From contig JAQGMG010000017.1 in the NCBI GenBank assembly GCA_028292485.1, positions 212,331 through 276,330 on the forward strand: DNA of 64,000 bases. Reading direction: 5' to 3'. Both the position numbers and the translations under genes were made by a program. This DNA is from Rhodocyclales bacterium (GTDB taxonomy: Bacteria > Pseudomonadota > Gammaproteobacteria > Burkholderiales > Rhodocyclaceae). The notes beneath the pieces are model-generated. The model searched no databases, had not been told where the DNA came from, and worked only from the letters and a program-made list of their open reading frames with translations. Shown here in pieces: positions 17,342 to 27,025 of the stretch. Each line of letters starts with the position of its first letter. The first letter of the stretch is position 1.

Positions 17342-20300
17342 ATGAATTTCCCAGACGCTGTACATAGCAGTCGATTCGCCATGCAGAGGGTGATCCTGAT
17401 CGATTCGTATACGCCGGGGCGGATCACTGAACTACCGATCGCCGGCGGGACAGCAATTGTCGGCGCAAACGGGCGAGGCAAAACGTCACTGCTCCAATTG
17501 ATTCCAGCATTCTTCGGAGAGCGGCCGGATCGGATCGTAAAGCCGGTCAGCAACCAGGGAAACTTTGCGCGCTACTACCTGCCACGGTCGAACTCCTTTA
17601 TTGTTTTCGAGTACCAGCGAGATGACGCGCTATGTTGTGCAGTGCTGTGCGCAGATGCCTCAGGGGACGGGGTGGAGTACCGGTTTGTCCGAAGCGGGTA
17701 CGACCAGGATTGGTTTGTCCATGACGACAAAACTGCGCTGGTGGCCAGCACAAACTTGGCTGAGCGCCTGAAGCAGTCGGGCGTGGAGTGCTCACGCAGG
17801 ATGCCGCTTGATCAGTACCGGGCGATCATTCAGGGCAAACGGATTCATGGCTCAGATCTGAAGCAGCATCGCCGCGACATCATCGACTACGCGTTCTGCC
17901 CAAGTTCTCATTCGCTTCCCCACATTGAACGGATCGTCTTCGGTATGTTTATGCGCAGGTCCAATTTTGCGGACCTGCAACGCATGATTGTTTCGACCGT
18001 AACCGACACCAGCAAAAGCATTGCCCTTGGCGCCGAACGCAAGAAGATCGAAGCGTGGCCGGACGCCTGCGATAGCTATATGGCTGTCATGGCCGAAGAG
18101 TCCAGAATGACCGAAGCTCAGGCTGCATATGCGAATGTGATGGCGGCTGAGCATGAGTTGCGCACCATTCATGGTCGTTTCCACGCCTTCGACCTGGCGT
18201 TGGGGACCGATGAGAACGAGCAGAGCACGCGTCTGGCCAACGCCACGACTGAACTGGAGGAGGCAGAGAATCGCCACAAGGAAGCACGCCGGGATGTGCT
18301 CGAAAAGATCCAGTCGGTCGGCAATACGATAGAGCATTTCACCAGCAAGCTCCGTGCGCTGGCGGAGCAGAACGAGAGTTACCAGAGCCAAGGCGTCCCG
18401 ACACTGGCAGGCCAGCTCGATCGGGAGCAGGAGATCATTCAAACGCTCGATCAGCTGAAGGCCCGGAGAACCGCCCTTTTGGCTCAGCTGTCGAGCATTG
18501 AGGATGAGTACGGAAAGATCCGGGACGCGCTGAGCCTCAGTCACAAGGAACGGCAACTGGACTTTGAACTTCAGAAGTCGCGGGCCAAGGATGACTTCCA
18601 GGCGCAACGCGAGGCTATTCAGACAGAGGGTAAGCGCGGGGAGGATGAAGCTCGTCAGACCTATTCTGCGGAAGAGGCGCCTTTGCAGCAGGCGATGGAT
18701 GCGGCGAACGAAGCACTTGGCTGGGCCCGGGGGCTGCTAGACAACCCCCAGCCTGATGCCGAGATTGTGGTCATTGCCGAGCAGCAGGAAGCGAAGGTTG
18801 ATGCGTCCAGAAGCAGGCATGAGCAGGCGGCCAAGGACGAAGAGGCGGCCCGGGGCGATTACCAAAAGGCCAATAACACTTTTGCCAAGCTGGAGCAGGC
18901 GCTGCGGGGCACGAAAGATGAAATCCACAAGGTCGAAGTCAGATTGGAAGCGTTGCTGAGGCAGGCAAGCCCGGATGAAAACAGCCTGCTGTATTTCCTG
19001 CGTCGGGAGCGTGCGAACTGGCCGGTGGATATCGCCAAGGTGCTGCGGGAAGACTTGCTGAGTAGAACCGATCTAGGGCCGGTCAACGGGGCGGTGCAGG
19101 ATAGTGTGTATGGTCTGCAGCTGAATCTGGATGTGCTGGAGACGCCACTAGCGGCCGATGAATCGGCGCTGCAACGGGAAGTCGACGCGGTGCGTGGCGT
19201 GTTGCAGGGACTCAATGAGCGGGTGGCTGATCAGGAAGGCACGCTGGCCAAGAGTGGGCGGAACCGGGCCACGGCAGAGGGGCTGGCGACCCAGAGCGCC
19301 CGCCAGGCAGCGATCGAAAAGGCAGCGCTAGTTTCTGAGGAGCAGTTGCTTCGCAAAGTGCGGAGCGATGTCCAGCGCAGCCGGGATGTTGCCAAGGAGA
19401 AAGCGAAGGGGGTGCATGCGCAGGCCATGCGTGCGGTCGAGGCGGCCAAACATGTGGTACTGGACCGCAGGGGTCGTCTTGAGAAAGAGATCGTCGCGAT
19501 TCGTGATCGCCAGGCAATGCGAGAGAGCGAGAGGCAGGTGCAGCTCGAACGGCTATTGAGCGAGATCGCGAGCAAGGAAGAGGAAGCCACGCGCCAGCAC
19601 AACAACACCTGTGAGCAGATCGCGCAGGAGCGACTGACTAAGCTGAAGGACAATGGCGTGGACACGACGGCCTTAATCTTGCTGGAAGGGCAGATTGGCG
19701 AGGCTGCGGGCGCGCTGAAAAAGATCGATGCTTCGCGCAACCTGATCGTCGATTGGCGCCGCTGGCTCAACTCGGATTGGCTGCAAAAGGCCGCCCATGA
19801 AGATGCCCTGGCCAAGGCCGGTCGTGAGAAAGAAGGCTACGAGGCGATCAGGGAGGCGGCCACCAAGGCTTGGTTTGAGGACTCTAGCCGCCGCAAGGAG
19901 GCAATCGCCAGGATCACGAAGAAGCTCGGCGAGGTTCGGGATACACGTACCAAGGTGGCTCAGCACCGCAAGGCGCTGGAGGACTATCCGGCCAATGTCA
20001 ATGCGCAGCCCGATTACAATCCGGCCTGGCAGGTTGCTTCGCTGGTGGAGCAGTCGACCACGCAATTTCGGGCCTTGAGCGTCAACGAGGAGTCGCTGAA
20101 GCAGCAAATCAGCGCACTCAAGCGGGTGTTCACGGCGACCAGACATTCACCGGCGGATCAGTATTACGAGACCCAGCGCCAGATCATTGGTCCGGACCGT
20201 GCCGACAAACCCCGCGAATGGATCCCGGCTTTCAAGGCTTGGTTCATGAGCGAGCATCTGCAGTGCCTGAACTTGCTGCGGGTCGATGCCAGAACCATTG

Positions 20301-21016
20301 CGGATGCGGTCGCCGACTTCCATGACCGGATGGACTCGTTTCACCTGAAGGTCAGGCAGTTCAACCGGGAGCTGCAGCAAAACATCGACTCCAATCAGGG
20401 CTTCAAGAGCATTGGCGGACTGACGGTCGAGATTGTCTCTTCGCTCCATGAGCTTGAATACTGGGACACGGTGGTCAAGGTGGCCAAGTCCCGTGTGGAT
20501 TGGATAAGGGACGATGCGCTGGAGTTGCCGCCGCCCGAGTTCAGCGTTGCTCTGCGGGAGTTGCTCAGTCACTGGCAGCTCAAGGAGGGGATTCAGGCCG
20601 AGCTGACAGGGCTGGTGCGAATTCAGGGCGAGGTCATCGAGAACGGAAACCGGCGCCCGTTCAAGAAGGCAGAAGATCTGGAGCACATTTCATCTAACGG
20701 CCTGTCCTACATCGTGATGGTGCTGCTGTTTCTTGCCTTCATCAATCGGGTTCGTGGTGCAGCGCCAGTCAATATCGTCTGGGCGCTCGATGAGATCGGT
20801 TCGCTCGATACGGGCAATACGGTTGTCTTGGTGGATATCCTCAAGCGGAACAACCTGACGCTGGTAACAGCCTGCCCGGATCCGAAGCCGGATGTGCTTG
20901 CCGGCTTCCGCAATCGCAGATCCATCAGCAAAGACCGCCGCATTTATGACCCGACGGCCGCCATCGACGTCGGACAGGCTGAAGCCCAAAATGAGACCGG
21001 AGTTCCTCATGTTTGA
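17342..21016 (+). CDS. jetC: JetC-type SMC ATPase of a Wadjet system (DUF3584-like)
   Basis: A 1,224-residue SMC/MukB-like ATPase. The head begins with RVILIDSYTPGRITELPI and Walker A GANGRGKTS (about 41-49), followed by the YLP motif near residue 80, the combination I associate with DUF3584. Residues of about 230-1,000 are long Glu/Lys/Arg-rich coiled coil with a central hinge-like break. The C-terminal head has SYIVMVLLFLAF and Walker B VNIVWALDEIGSLDTGN. In Wadjet the SMC motor extrudes loops on circular plasmids and hands them to the nuclease subunit for cleavage. The start at 17,342 follows GGGAG at about 11 bases; an earlier in-frame start at 17,273 looks non-coding. It overlaps jetB by 8 bp. 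Confidence 0.85.
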   Translation: MNFPDAVHSSRFAMQRVILIDSYTPGRITELPIAGGTAIVGANGRGKTSLLQLIPAFFGERPDRIVKPVSNQGNFARYYLPRSNSFIVFEYQRDDALCCAVLCADASGDGVEYRFVRSGYDQDWFVHDDKTALVASTNLAERLKQSGVECSRRMPLDQYRAIIQGKRIHGSDLKQHRRDIIDYAFCPSSHSLPHIERIVFGMFMRRSNFADLQRMIVSTVTDTSKSIALGAERKKIEAWPDACDSYMAVMAEESRMTEAQAAYANVMAAEHELRTIHGRFHAFDLALGTDENEQSTRLANATTELEEAENRHKEARRDVLEKIQSVGNTIEHFTSKLRALAEQNESYQSQGVPTLAGQLDREQEIIQTLDQLKARRTALLAQLSSIEDEYGKIRDALSLSHKERQLDFELQKSRAKDDFQAQREAIQTEGKRGEDEARQTYSAEEAPLQQAMDAANEALGWARGLLDNPQPDAEIVVIAEQQEAKVDASRSRHEQAAKDEEAARGDYQKANNTFAKLEQALRGTKDEIHKVEVRLEALLRQASPDENSLLYFLRRERANWPVDIAKVLREDLLSRTDLGPVNGAVQDSVYGLQLNLDVLETPLAADESALQREVDAVRGVLQGLNERVADQEGTLAKSGRNRATAEGLATQSARQAAIEKAALVSEEQLLRKVRSDVQRSRDVAKEKAKGVHAQAMRAVEAAKHVVLDRRGRLEKEIVAIRDRQAMRESERQVQLERLLSEIASKEEEATRQHNNTCEQIAQERLTKLKDNGVDTTALILLEGQIGEAAGALKKIDASRNLIVDWRRWLNSDWLQKAAHEDALAKAGREKEGYEAIREAATKAWFEDSSRRKEAIARITKKLGEVRDTRTKVAQHRKALEDYPANVNAQPDYNPAWQVASLVEQSTTQFRALSVNEESLKQQISALKRVFTATRHSPADQYYETQRQIIGPDRADKPREWIPAFKAWFMSEHLQCLNLLRVDARTIADAVADFHDRMDSFHLKVRQFNRELQQNIDSNQGFKSIGGLTVEIVSSLHELEYWDTVVKVAKSRVDWIRDDALELPPPEFSVALRELLSHWQLKEGIQAELTGLVRIQGEVIENGNRRPFKKAEDLEHISSNGLSYIVMVLLFLAFINRVRGAAPVNIVWALDEIGSLDTGNTVVLVDILKRNNLTLVTACPDPKPDVLAGFRNRRSISKDRRIYDPTAAIDVGQAEAQNETGVPHV

Positions 21017-21632
21017 AAACGCCATGTCCTTGCTGTTGTCCGGGGAGTTCGTGTGCGAGGTGCGTTACCCGGAGGCGTTCCGTTTTTTCGCTGACGAGGC
21101 CAACCAGAAAGATGCCAATGCCTATCTGGCCCGGATTGGCCGGAAGCTTGCTGTCACTGAGCAAGGAGGGGCGTGGTATGCCGCATACGATCGGATTGGT
21201 CAAAATGAGAAGCGGGCTATCAAGGATGATTTCTCCCGCATCAAGCATCGGATCCGTTTTCTCGTGGAGTTTTTCGTGAAAGTCATGCGGGCGTCGAACA
21301 TGGAGGTGTTCTATTCCCGGGGAGACAAGATCGAATTCCATGCGCTGATGGCATTGATCGATGGGAATCCGGGGCTGCGTGCTGAGTTTCAGGCGCTGGG
21401 GAAGTTGACCAGCGGAGGCTCTGCGGACGGCCGGCTACGCAGTACGCTGGATCGCCAGTTCAAGGATTTGGTGGGCGATGGCTATCTGATAGCGGCCAAT
21501 GAAGAACGCGAGATTTATCAGGTGACCGGAAAGATAGAGTACCTGACCGAGGTTGTGCAGTTTCTGATGAGTACCGCAAAAATTCCTGATGATCTGGTGG
21601 AGGATCAGGATCTCAACGTTGCGCTGTTCTGA
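21009..21632 (+). CDS. jetB: JetB-type (MukE/kite-like) Wadjet subunit
   Basis: A 207-residue winged-helix protein (FAMSLLLSGEFVCEVRYPEAF-like start, then KDDFSRIKHRIRFLVEFFVKVMRAS and LKDLVGDGYLIAANEEREIYQVTGKIEYL). The size, position between the SMC and the next subunit, and the wing-like ending with an acidic tail fit the kite subunit of Wadjet or MukE. In MukBEF-like complexes this protein dimerises and bridges kleisin and DNA. Its ATG lies 8 bp inside the jetC stop region. The role is assigned from context and fold-type appearance rather than from a signature motif. Confidence 0.72.
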   Translation: MFENAMSLLLSGEFVCEVRYPEAFRFFADEANQKDANAYLARIGRKLAVTEQGGAWYAAYDRIGQNEKRAIKDDFSRIKHRIRFLVEFFVKVMRASNMEVFYSRGDKIEFHALMALIDGNPGLRAEFQALGKLTSGGSADGRLRSTLDRQFKDLVGDGYLIAANEEREIYQVTGKIEYLTEVVQFLMSTAKIPDDLVEDQDLNVALF

Positions 21633-21635
21633 GTC

Positions 21636-22874
21636 ATGGCTGAAAAATCCGATCTCGTCATCAACCATCTTGAGGTGCTGTACAAGCACCGAGAGTTGGT
21701 GGCTGCTGCATACCATAACGGCTCTGCCGATACGGCAGATGATCCTGATGGTGGACGAGGGCTGGCCAGGCTTAATCAGGCAAGGATTCTGGTTCCGTAC
21801 CGCGAGGGCTCCTACCGGCTGGCTTCATCATTTACGCGGCATTTGGACGAGGTCTTGCAGATCGAGCGCCTGTATTCGGCCGCCGGCTCGAATCTCGCGG
21901 AGCTTGCCGAGCATCTGCCCGATATTTCGACAATGGTCTCCGATGCGGCATACGACGGCAATGTTGATGACGTTGACCGCTATATTGATGAGTTCGATCG
22001 CCGGGTCTTCGAGATCGCAGATAGCGTCACGGGGGCGTTGCAATCGTTACGGGTGCAGGCCGATAACAATTTCGCCAACGTCAGCAGCTATGCAGAAAAG
22101 CGCAAGCAAAACGAATTTTACATGGAGCGGGTGAAGAGCCTGAGCCTAGCTTTGGGTGCCATCCATTCTGGGGATCTAGTGCAGTCTCTTGAGGCCAGTC
22201 CGGAAGGCGGTCGGATGCTCGATACCTACAGGTTTCAGATTGCGGATCATCTGCCGCAGTGGCGAGCGAACTTGCTCGATATCACGGCCATTCTCAGGGA
22301 CTACCTGTTCCGAACCCGGCAGATCGAGCTGATTGCCCGGCGCATGCGCTCCTTTGAGCTTTTTCTGCGTCGTTCGCCCGGGTATGTCCCGCCGGATATC
22401 GAGATTGAAACCGAGGCGCCTTCTTGGGCCGGTCGTGCAATTCATTTTCCCTTGATCGCCCATGCCGATGTTCAGGATTCAGGCAATGATGAGTTGCTGT
22501 TGGAAATCGCACGCAGCATTCCTGACGTCAAGGCGCTGACGGTAGCGCAGCCCCGTCTGGGGACGCTGTTGCCAGACTCGCCGATTGAACAAGATGCGGA
22601 TGAGGCTCAGGCGATGTTCTGGGAGCGGGCAGTGCGGCAGATGCTTGAAGGCCTCGGCCGGGAGGCTGTGTCGGCGACGGCGTGGAAAGCTGGGCAGGCA
22701 GCGTGCGCGGGCATTGCAGATGATATCTGGCTACTGTGCCTGCTCCACGAGGAAGCAAACGGGCTGGCGAGGAACGCAAGCATTCTCTTCGAGCACATCA
22801 CCCTGCCGACCAGCCGGCTATCGGGCAACATCCTGTTGGCCGACATCCGACTCTCAAAACCTGAACATGCATAG
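21636..22874 (+). CDS. jetA: JetA-type (kleisin) Wadjet subunit
   Basis: A 412-residue, mostly helical protein with an N-terminal winged-helix-like part (LEVLYKHRELVAAAYHN ... ILVPYREGSYRLASSFTRHLDEVL), a long central helical region (SSYAEKRKQNEFYMERVKSLSLALG) and a C-terminal domain. This matches the expected kleisin (MukF-like) subunit that links the two SMC heads. It begins 3 bp after the jetB stop and overlaps jetD by 8 bp, so the four genes form one transcript. The assignment is by gene context and architecture; no short catalytic motif is expected. Confidence 0.7.
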   Translation: MAEKSDLVINHLEVLYKHRELVAAAYHNGSADTADDPDGGRGLARLNQARILVPYREGSYRLASSFTRHLDEVLQIERLYSAAGSNLAELAEHLPDISTMVSDAAYDGNVDDVDRYIDEFDRRVFEIADSVTGALQSLRVQADNNFANVSSYAEKRKQNEFYMERVKSLSLALGAIHSGDLVQSLEASPEGGRMLDTYRFQIADHLPQWRANLLDITAILRDYLFRTRQIELIARRMRSFELFLRRSPGYVPPDIEIETEAPSWAGRAIHFPLIAHADVQDSGNDELLLEIARSIPDVKALTVAQPRLGTLLPDSPIEQDADEAQAMFWERAVRQMLEGLGREAVSATAWKAGQAACAGIADDIWLLCLLHEEANGLARNASILFEHITLPTSRLSGNILLADIRLSKPEHA

Positions 22875-23718
22875 CAAAGCCCTTGTCGTCAGTCTTCTGC
22901 GCGTGGTTCAAAGCCCGGAGGATAGAGGCGAGTTCAGATCGTCAGCCGTACTTCGACAATTCGTGTCGGAAAGCGGCATCGGGGTTGTGCATGGCCAAAA
23001 GATCATCTTCAGCGAGTCACACAAGGGGCGGGTCCGGAAGTGGCTGGAAGCCGACAACATTGACCCGCAAACCCCGGCTATTGCGTGGAACGGCATTGGC
23101 AGATCGGATGCCTTGGAGGTCGGTCCTGATGAGAAATGGGCCAGAGGTGCTGTCCGCGGTGAGCGGATTGCATTCAAGACGTGGCGAGGTTGCTTGTTGC
23201 GCATGGGTGACCGGACGCTCGAACTGCCGGAGCGGGCGAACCTGGAGTGGGATTGCCGGCAGGCCCTGTTCAGTCTGCAGCACCGCGATGTGATCGTGGT
23301 TGAGAACTGGGAGACCTTCGAGCGTGTAGATGATCTACAAGTCGACGTTTCCCGGGTGTCTGAGTCTCCGTTGATCCTTTGGCGCGGGGGGACATCGAGT
23401 GCTTCGGTGGGGGCCGCCTTACGGTTTCTGGAGGCCTTCAATCGCCCGGTGTGGTCAGCTCCAGATTACGATCCTGCTGGTCTGGCGATCGCTGCCAAGT
23501 TGCCTCATCTGGCTGGGGTATTGGCTCCGGCCGATGATGTTATTGTGAGGGCGCTAAAGCAGTCACGGCTGCATAGTCGTTACACAAGCCAGCTGCCGGC
23601 TGCTCAAGGCATTTTGGAGAGCGCGATCGATCTGGATGTTCGGCGATTGTGGGGGATCGTTCGCGAGAGTCAGAATGCGCTGCCTCAAGAGTCTTTGTGC
23701 AGGGTTGCTGCGCATTGA
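22867..23718 (+). CDS. jetD: JetD-type TOPRIM nuclease of a Wadjet system
   Basis: A 283-residue protein with a winged-helix-like N-terminal half and a C-terminal TOPRIM-like fold. The fold shows DVIVVENWETFERV (Glu about 146), LILWRGGTSSASVGAALRFL and WSAPDYDPAGLAIA (Asp 200 and 202), the metal-binding Glu and DxD pattern. In Wadjet this subunit makes the cut in the extruded plasmid loop. All acidic catalytic residues appear intact, so the system may be active. Its last codons run to 23,718, after which 300 bp have no gene. Confidence 0.82.
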   Translation: MHSKALVVSLLRVVQSPEDRGEFRSSAVLRQFVSESGIGVVHGQKIIFSESHKGRVRKWLEADNIDPQTPAIAWNGIGRSDALEVGPDEKWARGAVRGERIAFKTWRGCLLRMGDRTLELPERANLEWDCRQALFSLQHRDVIVVENWETFERVDDLQVDVSRVSESPLILWRGGTSSASVGAALRFLEAFNRPVWSAPDYDPAGLAIAAKLPHLAGVLAPADDVIVRALKQSRLHSRYTSQLPAAQGILESAIDLDVRRLWGIVRESQNALPQESLCRVAAH

Positions 23719-23807
23719 TGTGAATCGCCGCCCCGAATTTCGTGGACGCATTTGAGGGCCGCTTTACTTTCTAGAGCGGCCGGTCTCGCGAGGTCCGTCG
23801 AATGACA

Positions 23808-23880
23808 GCAAAGGCCGACAACCTGGCGCATGACGCTGTCGTTTGCGCCCAGCGCACACAGTTCGGCCAAAGCTGCCACT
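23808..23880. repeat. short repeat downstream of the Wadjet cassette, copy B
   Basis: The stretch CATGACGCTGTCGTTTGCG and ACAGTTCGGCCAAAGC (23,829-23,873) parallels copy A at 16,120-16,162. The upstream part GGCCGACAAC also parallels GGCTGACAAC at about 16,105. The rest of 23,719-24,020 has no supportable gene. Confidence 0.5.
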
Positions 23881-24020
23881 CGAGGTCGTGTGCGAAAACG
23901 GCCGATTGCTGGCGTAAACCGGACGTTCGCCTGGTGCCCGCTATGTGTCTTGCGCTCGGCCCTATGCACGCGTCGCTGCGAACTGGGCTGCACAAGTGAC
24001 TGATGTTCAAAAGGGGCAGG

Positions 24021-25391
24021 CTAGCGACCAGCTTGTGGCCATAAGCGGGTTCCTTCGCGAACCAACTCACCAATGCCGCTCAGCTCCGCAATGCGCCGAA
24101 CCCGCGCCTCGTCGTTGGTTGCATAGCCAATTGGCACACACACCGATTCGCTCAGTGCAACCATAACCGACACAACGGCAACCCGCTCAGCGATGAGGAC
24201 CACCTCAAGCGCTGTTGGCACTCTCTTTGTTGGTGCGCGGACCCCCATATCGAAGACTCGCGTGAACGTCTTTGACAGAGGGTCGGTCACTGAGGCCGGC
24301 GAGATCACTACGGACGAGAGCGTCCCTCCTTTGGCCCTCGCTCGGATGACACCGCGCAGTGCTTCGAGGGTCGCCGGTACATCCTCCGTTGCACCCCACC
24401 GCGAACCGCCAGGCCTGAGCCACCAAGTCTGCCAACGATGGTCCCCGCTGAAGTCCAGCGACGCATCCTCAAGCAGTTCGGTAATGGCTCGTCGGTTTCG
24501 TTCTACATAGGGGTAGCCCACTAGAGGAACCGTGCCTGCCGAGCTGCTGTTCATCTCCTGCTGAAGCCAGCGGGCCAAGTCGAAGTGCCCGTCGGGCTGG
24601 ACCCACTGCGACCAGTCTCGGTGGTTGAACATCCGACCGAACTCGTTGGAGGAAGCTTGGCTCGGGTTGACGTGGTCAAGCTTGCGTAGCTCGATGGACA
24701 TTGCTTCTGTTAGCTGCTTTCCTCGCCCCTTTGAGTCTGTCTCGCGCAGATTTATGTGTGACTCTAGCTTAGGTGCGCCTTGCAAAGTCAGCCGCTCGCT
24801 ACCGCCAATCTGGACAAAACTGTAGCGACCAGCGTGCACGTCAAGGATAGAGTAAAGGCTCCACTGGTCCGCGTTTCTATCGTTGCGCGCGATGCGTAGG
24901 TAATCCCGGAAGTTGTCGTGAAACGCCGCGCGCGCGCCCGCCTCGTCAATCTGCTGACGCAGCGGAAGCGGAATGAGGTGCTGGACGTTGCGCAGTCCGC
25001 GGCCGCTTACCATGTGCTTGGTCACCAGATCGAACCAGACGTCCGCGTTCATCGGTTCTGCAACCGTGATGGTTGGCGCATCTTCGGTGGATGTTCGAAA
25101 CATCTCCTTCGCAGAGGGGTGCAAGCTGATGTTGTTGCCATCCACCGTGACCAAGCTGCGTGACTGGAGGTCAGAAACGGCGATGCCCAAGTCTCGACCT
25201 TCAAAGCCGAAGAAGCGCGCTAGCGTGTCCGCTGAGATGGACTTCACCACGAGAAGAGTTCTCAAGATGAACTCATCCACCATGGGCAGCCGACGCTCCT
25301 TGGTCCTCTCGGCCGCGAGGACGAACTGACGGCAAGGAAGGTTGAACCCGAACGTGTTCGTCTCGAAGGTGTTGTTCTCGTCCATGTTCAT
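24021..25391 (-). CDS. hypothetical protein paired with a helicase
   Basis: A 456-residue soluble protein. Around residues 36-80 it has a winged-helix-like stretch (PMVDEFILRTLLVVKSISADTLARFFGFEGRDLGIAVSDLQSRSLV), so it may bind DNA or act as a partner that guides the helicase. The rest (PLPLRQQIDEAGARAAFHDNF, HRDWSQWVQPDGHFDLARWL, WQTWWLRPGGSRWGATEDVP) has no motif I recognise. Its ATG overlaps the helicase stop by 4 bp (ATGA), so they were one operon. Two-gene helicase modules of this type are common in defence islands. With the helicase truncated, this gene has probably lost its promoter as well. Confidence 0.65.
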   Translation of the reverse strand: MNMDENNTFETNTFGFNLPCRQFVLAAERTKERRLPMVDEFILRTLLVVKSISADTLARFFGFEGRDLGIAVSDLQSRSLVTVDGNNISLHPSAKEMFRTSTEDAPTITVAEPMNADVWFDLVTKHMVSGRGLRNVQHLIPLPLRQQIDEAGARAAFHDNFRDYLRIARNDRNADQWSLYSILDVHAGRYSFVQIGGSERLTLQGAPKLESHINLRETDSKGRGKQLTEAMSIELRKLDHVNPSQASSNEFGRMFNHRDWSQWVQPDGHFDLARWLQQEMNSSSAGTVPLVGYPYVERNRRAITELLEDASLDFSGDHRWQTWWLRPGGSRWGATEDVPATLEALRGVIRARAKGGTLSSVVISPASVTDPLSKTFTRVFDMGVRAPTKRVPTALEVVLIAERVAVVSVMVALSESVCVPIGYATNDEARVRRIAELSGIGELVREGTRLWPQAGR

Positions 25392-26136
25392 GAGACTTCC
25401 GATGCCGTAAGGAGGGTGGCGTGGTCCGGGTTGCTTTTCATGTGCTCAAAGACCCTGCGCATAGGTGACTTCGGACCAACCCGTCGCCCCCACATGTCCG
25501 CATCGCCGACTACGATGAGTCGCTCTTGGGCACGCGAAACAGCCACATTACAGCGGTTCGGGATTCCCACGTGTCCCGGTGACCCCTTCGGATTGCTGCG
25601 CACCAGGGAGAGAATGACGATGGCGTTCTCCTTGCCTTGATAGGAGTCGACCGTGTCGATGCGCACCAGGCGCTTGAACTTCGGGTCGAACGGACGGCGC
25701 GACCATGCCAGCTCAATTTGACGTTTCTGCCCTGCATACATGCAGATGACACCGATCGGCGTCTCATCATCAAGCTTCGCCAGCGCCATGACTAAGGCAC
25801 TGTCCGTCGCGAGCTTCTCCAGCACCGCGATGACTACTTCGACTTCGCTACGGTTATGGACTGTCGTCTCACCCTCGGGACGATTTTCGGAGTTCATGTG
25901 CTCGTTGCTGGCATCGACCCACACGAGCGGCTTGTGCAACCAGGGCACCCCAAAGTCGGTCGGCTGTAGTACTGACTGTCGCGCCTCTGAGGTCACCAGC
26001 CGGATGCCATTCTCCTCGTAGAAGCACTCCGAGACCAAGTCGCAGATGGCGCTGTCCATCCGATATTGCTCAGTCAGCCGCACGCCGATGGACTGGCCGT
26101 AAGTCGAAGTGAAGGCGCGCTCAAAGTCGCTGCGAG
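25388..26136 (-). pseudogene. UPF1-like SF1 helicase, C-terminal fragment
   Basis: About 250 residues of a superfamily 1 (UPF1/Dna2-like) helicase. The C-terminal motifs are all there: QYRM (motif IV region) in VRLTEQYRMDSAICDLV, GVICMYAGQKRQIE, TVDSYQGKENAIVILSLVRSN (motif V) and NVAVSRAQERLIVVGD (motif VI). Walker A and motifs Ia-III are missing: the frame begins at the end of the IS21-like element at about 26,137. No N-terminal half is found on the far side of the insertion, so the loss involved a deletion and not a simple insertion. It should not be functional. Confidence 0.88.
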
Positions 26137-26209
26137 TGTTGATAACCATCTAATTTTGACCCAGGGTTTCCATCTAAAACTGACCCACGGTTTTATGCGT
26201 ATAGTATAG

Positions 26210-27025
26210 CTACGCAGCGGTGCTTGGATCGTTTTCGGTGTTCTGCGTTTGCTCTCCTTTCGGTTTGGTGTGACGAGTTCGGCCAGGCTGCAGCCTGGCC
26301 GAACTCGTTTTGAAGCGCCATGATTCATTGCCCGTTTCAACGATGTGGCAATGATGTGTGAGCCGATCGAGCAGCGCGGTGGTCATCTTGACGTCGCCAA
26401 AGATGCTAGCCCACTCGGTAAAGGATAGATTGGTCGTGATCACCACACTCGTATGCTCATAGAGTTTGGAGAGCAGATGAAACAGCAAGGCACCGCCGGC
26501 TTGGCTAAAGGGCAGATAGCCCAACTCATCGAGAACAACCAGATCGACATACATCAGCCGGTACGCCAATTGCCCTTGCTTGCCACGGACCTTCTCCTGC
26601 TCAAGCGCATTGACCAGCTCTACCGTTGAGAAGAAACGCACTCGCCGGTTATGGTGCGCGATGGCTTGTACGCCGATGGCGGTCGCCAGATGTGTCTTGC
26701 CCGTGCCTGGCCCGCCAATGAACACCACGTTGTGTGCCGCCTCGATGAATTCGCCGGTATGCAGGCGGCGTATCAGCGCCTCATCGACGCGTGACTGCGT
26801 CAAGTCGAAGCCGGCCAGATCACGATGTGCGGGGAAGCGTGCCACCCCCATCTGGTAGGCAATTGAGCGCACTTCCCGCTCCCCAGTTTCCGCTGCCAGC
26901 AGTTCATTCATCCAGTGCTCGGGCGAGAACTCACTGTGTCGTGCGCGGCTGATCAATTCAGGCCAGCACTGCGCCATGCCATGCAGTTTGAGCGCCTTGA
27001 GGCGTGCAATGAGTTCAACGGACAT
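26210..27025 (-). CDS. istB: IstB-like ATPase of IS21
   Basis: A 271-residue DnaC/IstB-type AAA+ ATPase that helps the IS21 transposase choose targets. Walker A is [11 protein letters not shown], Walker [16 protein letters not shown], and a sensor 1 region [12 protein letters not shown] and sensor 2-type [11 protein letters not shown] follow, all typical of the family. The start at 27,025 overlaps the istA stop by 11 bp, which is the normal IS21 arrangement. Longer frames upstream lie inside istA and are rejected. The gene appears complete. Confidence 0.95.
   Translation of the reverse strand: MSVELIARLKALKLHGMAQCWPELISRARHSEFSPEHWMNELLAAETGEREVRSIAYQMGVARFPAHRDLAGFDLTQSRVDEALIRRLHTGEFIEAAHNVVFIGGPGTGKTHLATAIGVQAIAHHNRRVRFFSTVELVNALEQEKVRGKQGQLAYRLMYVDLVVLDELGYLPFSQAGGALLFHLLSKLYEHTSVVITTNLSFTEWASIFGDVKMTTALLDRLTHHCHIVETGNESWRFKTSSARLQPGRTRHTKPKGEQTQNTENDPSTAA

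Noticed and set aside
16323..23718. The SMC cassette as chromosomal MukBEF
   Set aside because: The TOPRIM nuclease gene, the WYL regulator and its location in mobile cargo fit Wadjet rather than a condensin for chromosome segregation.
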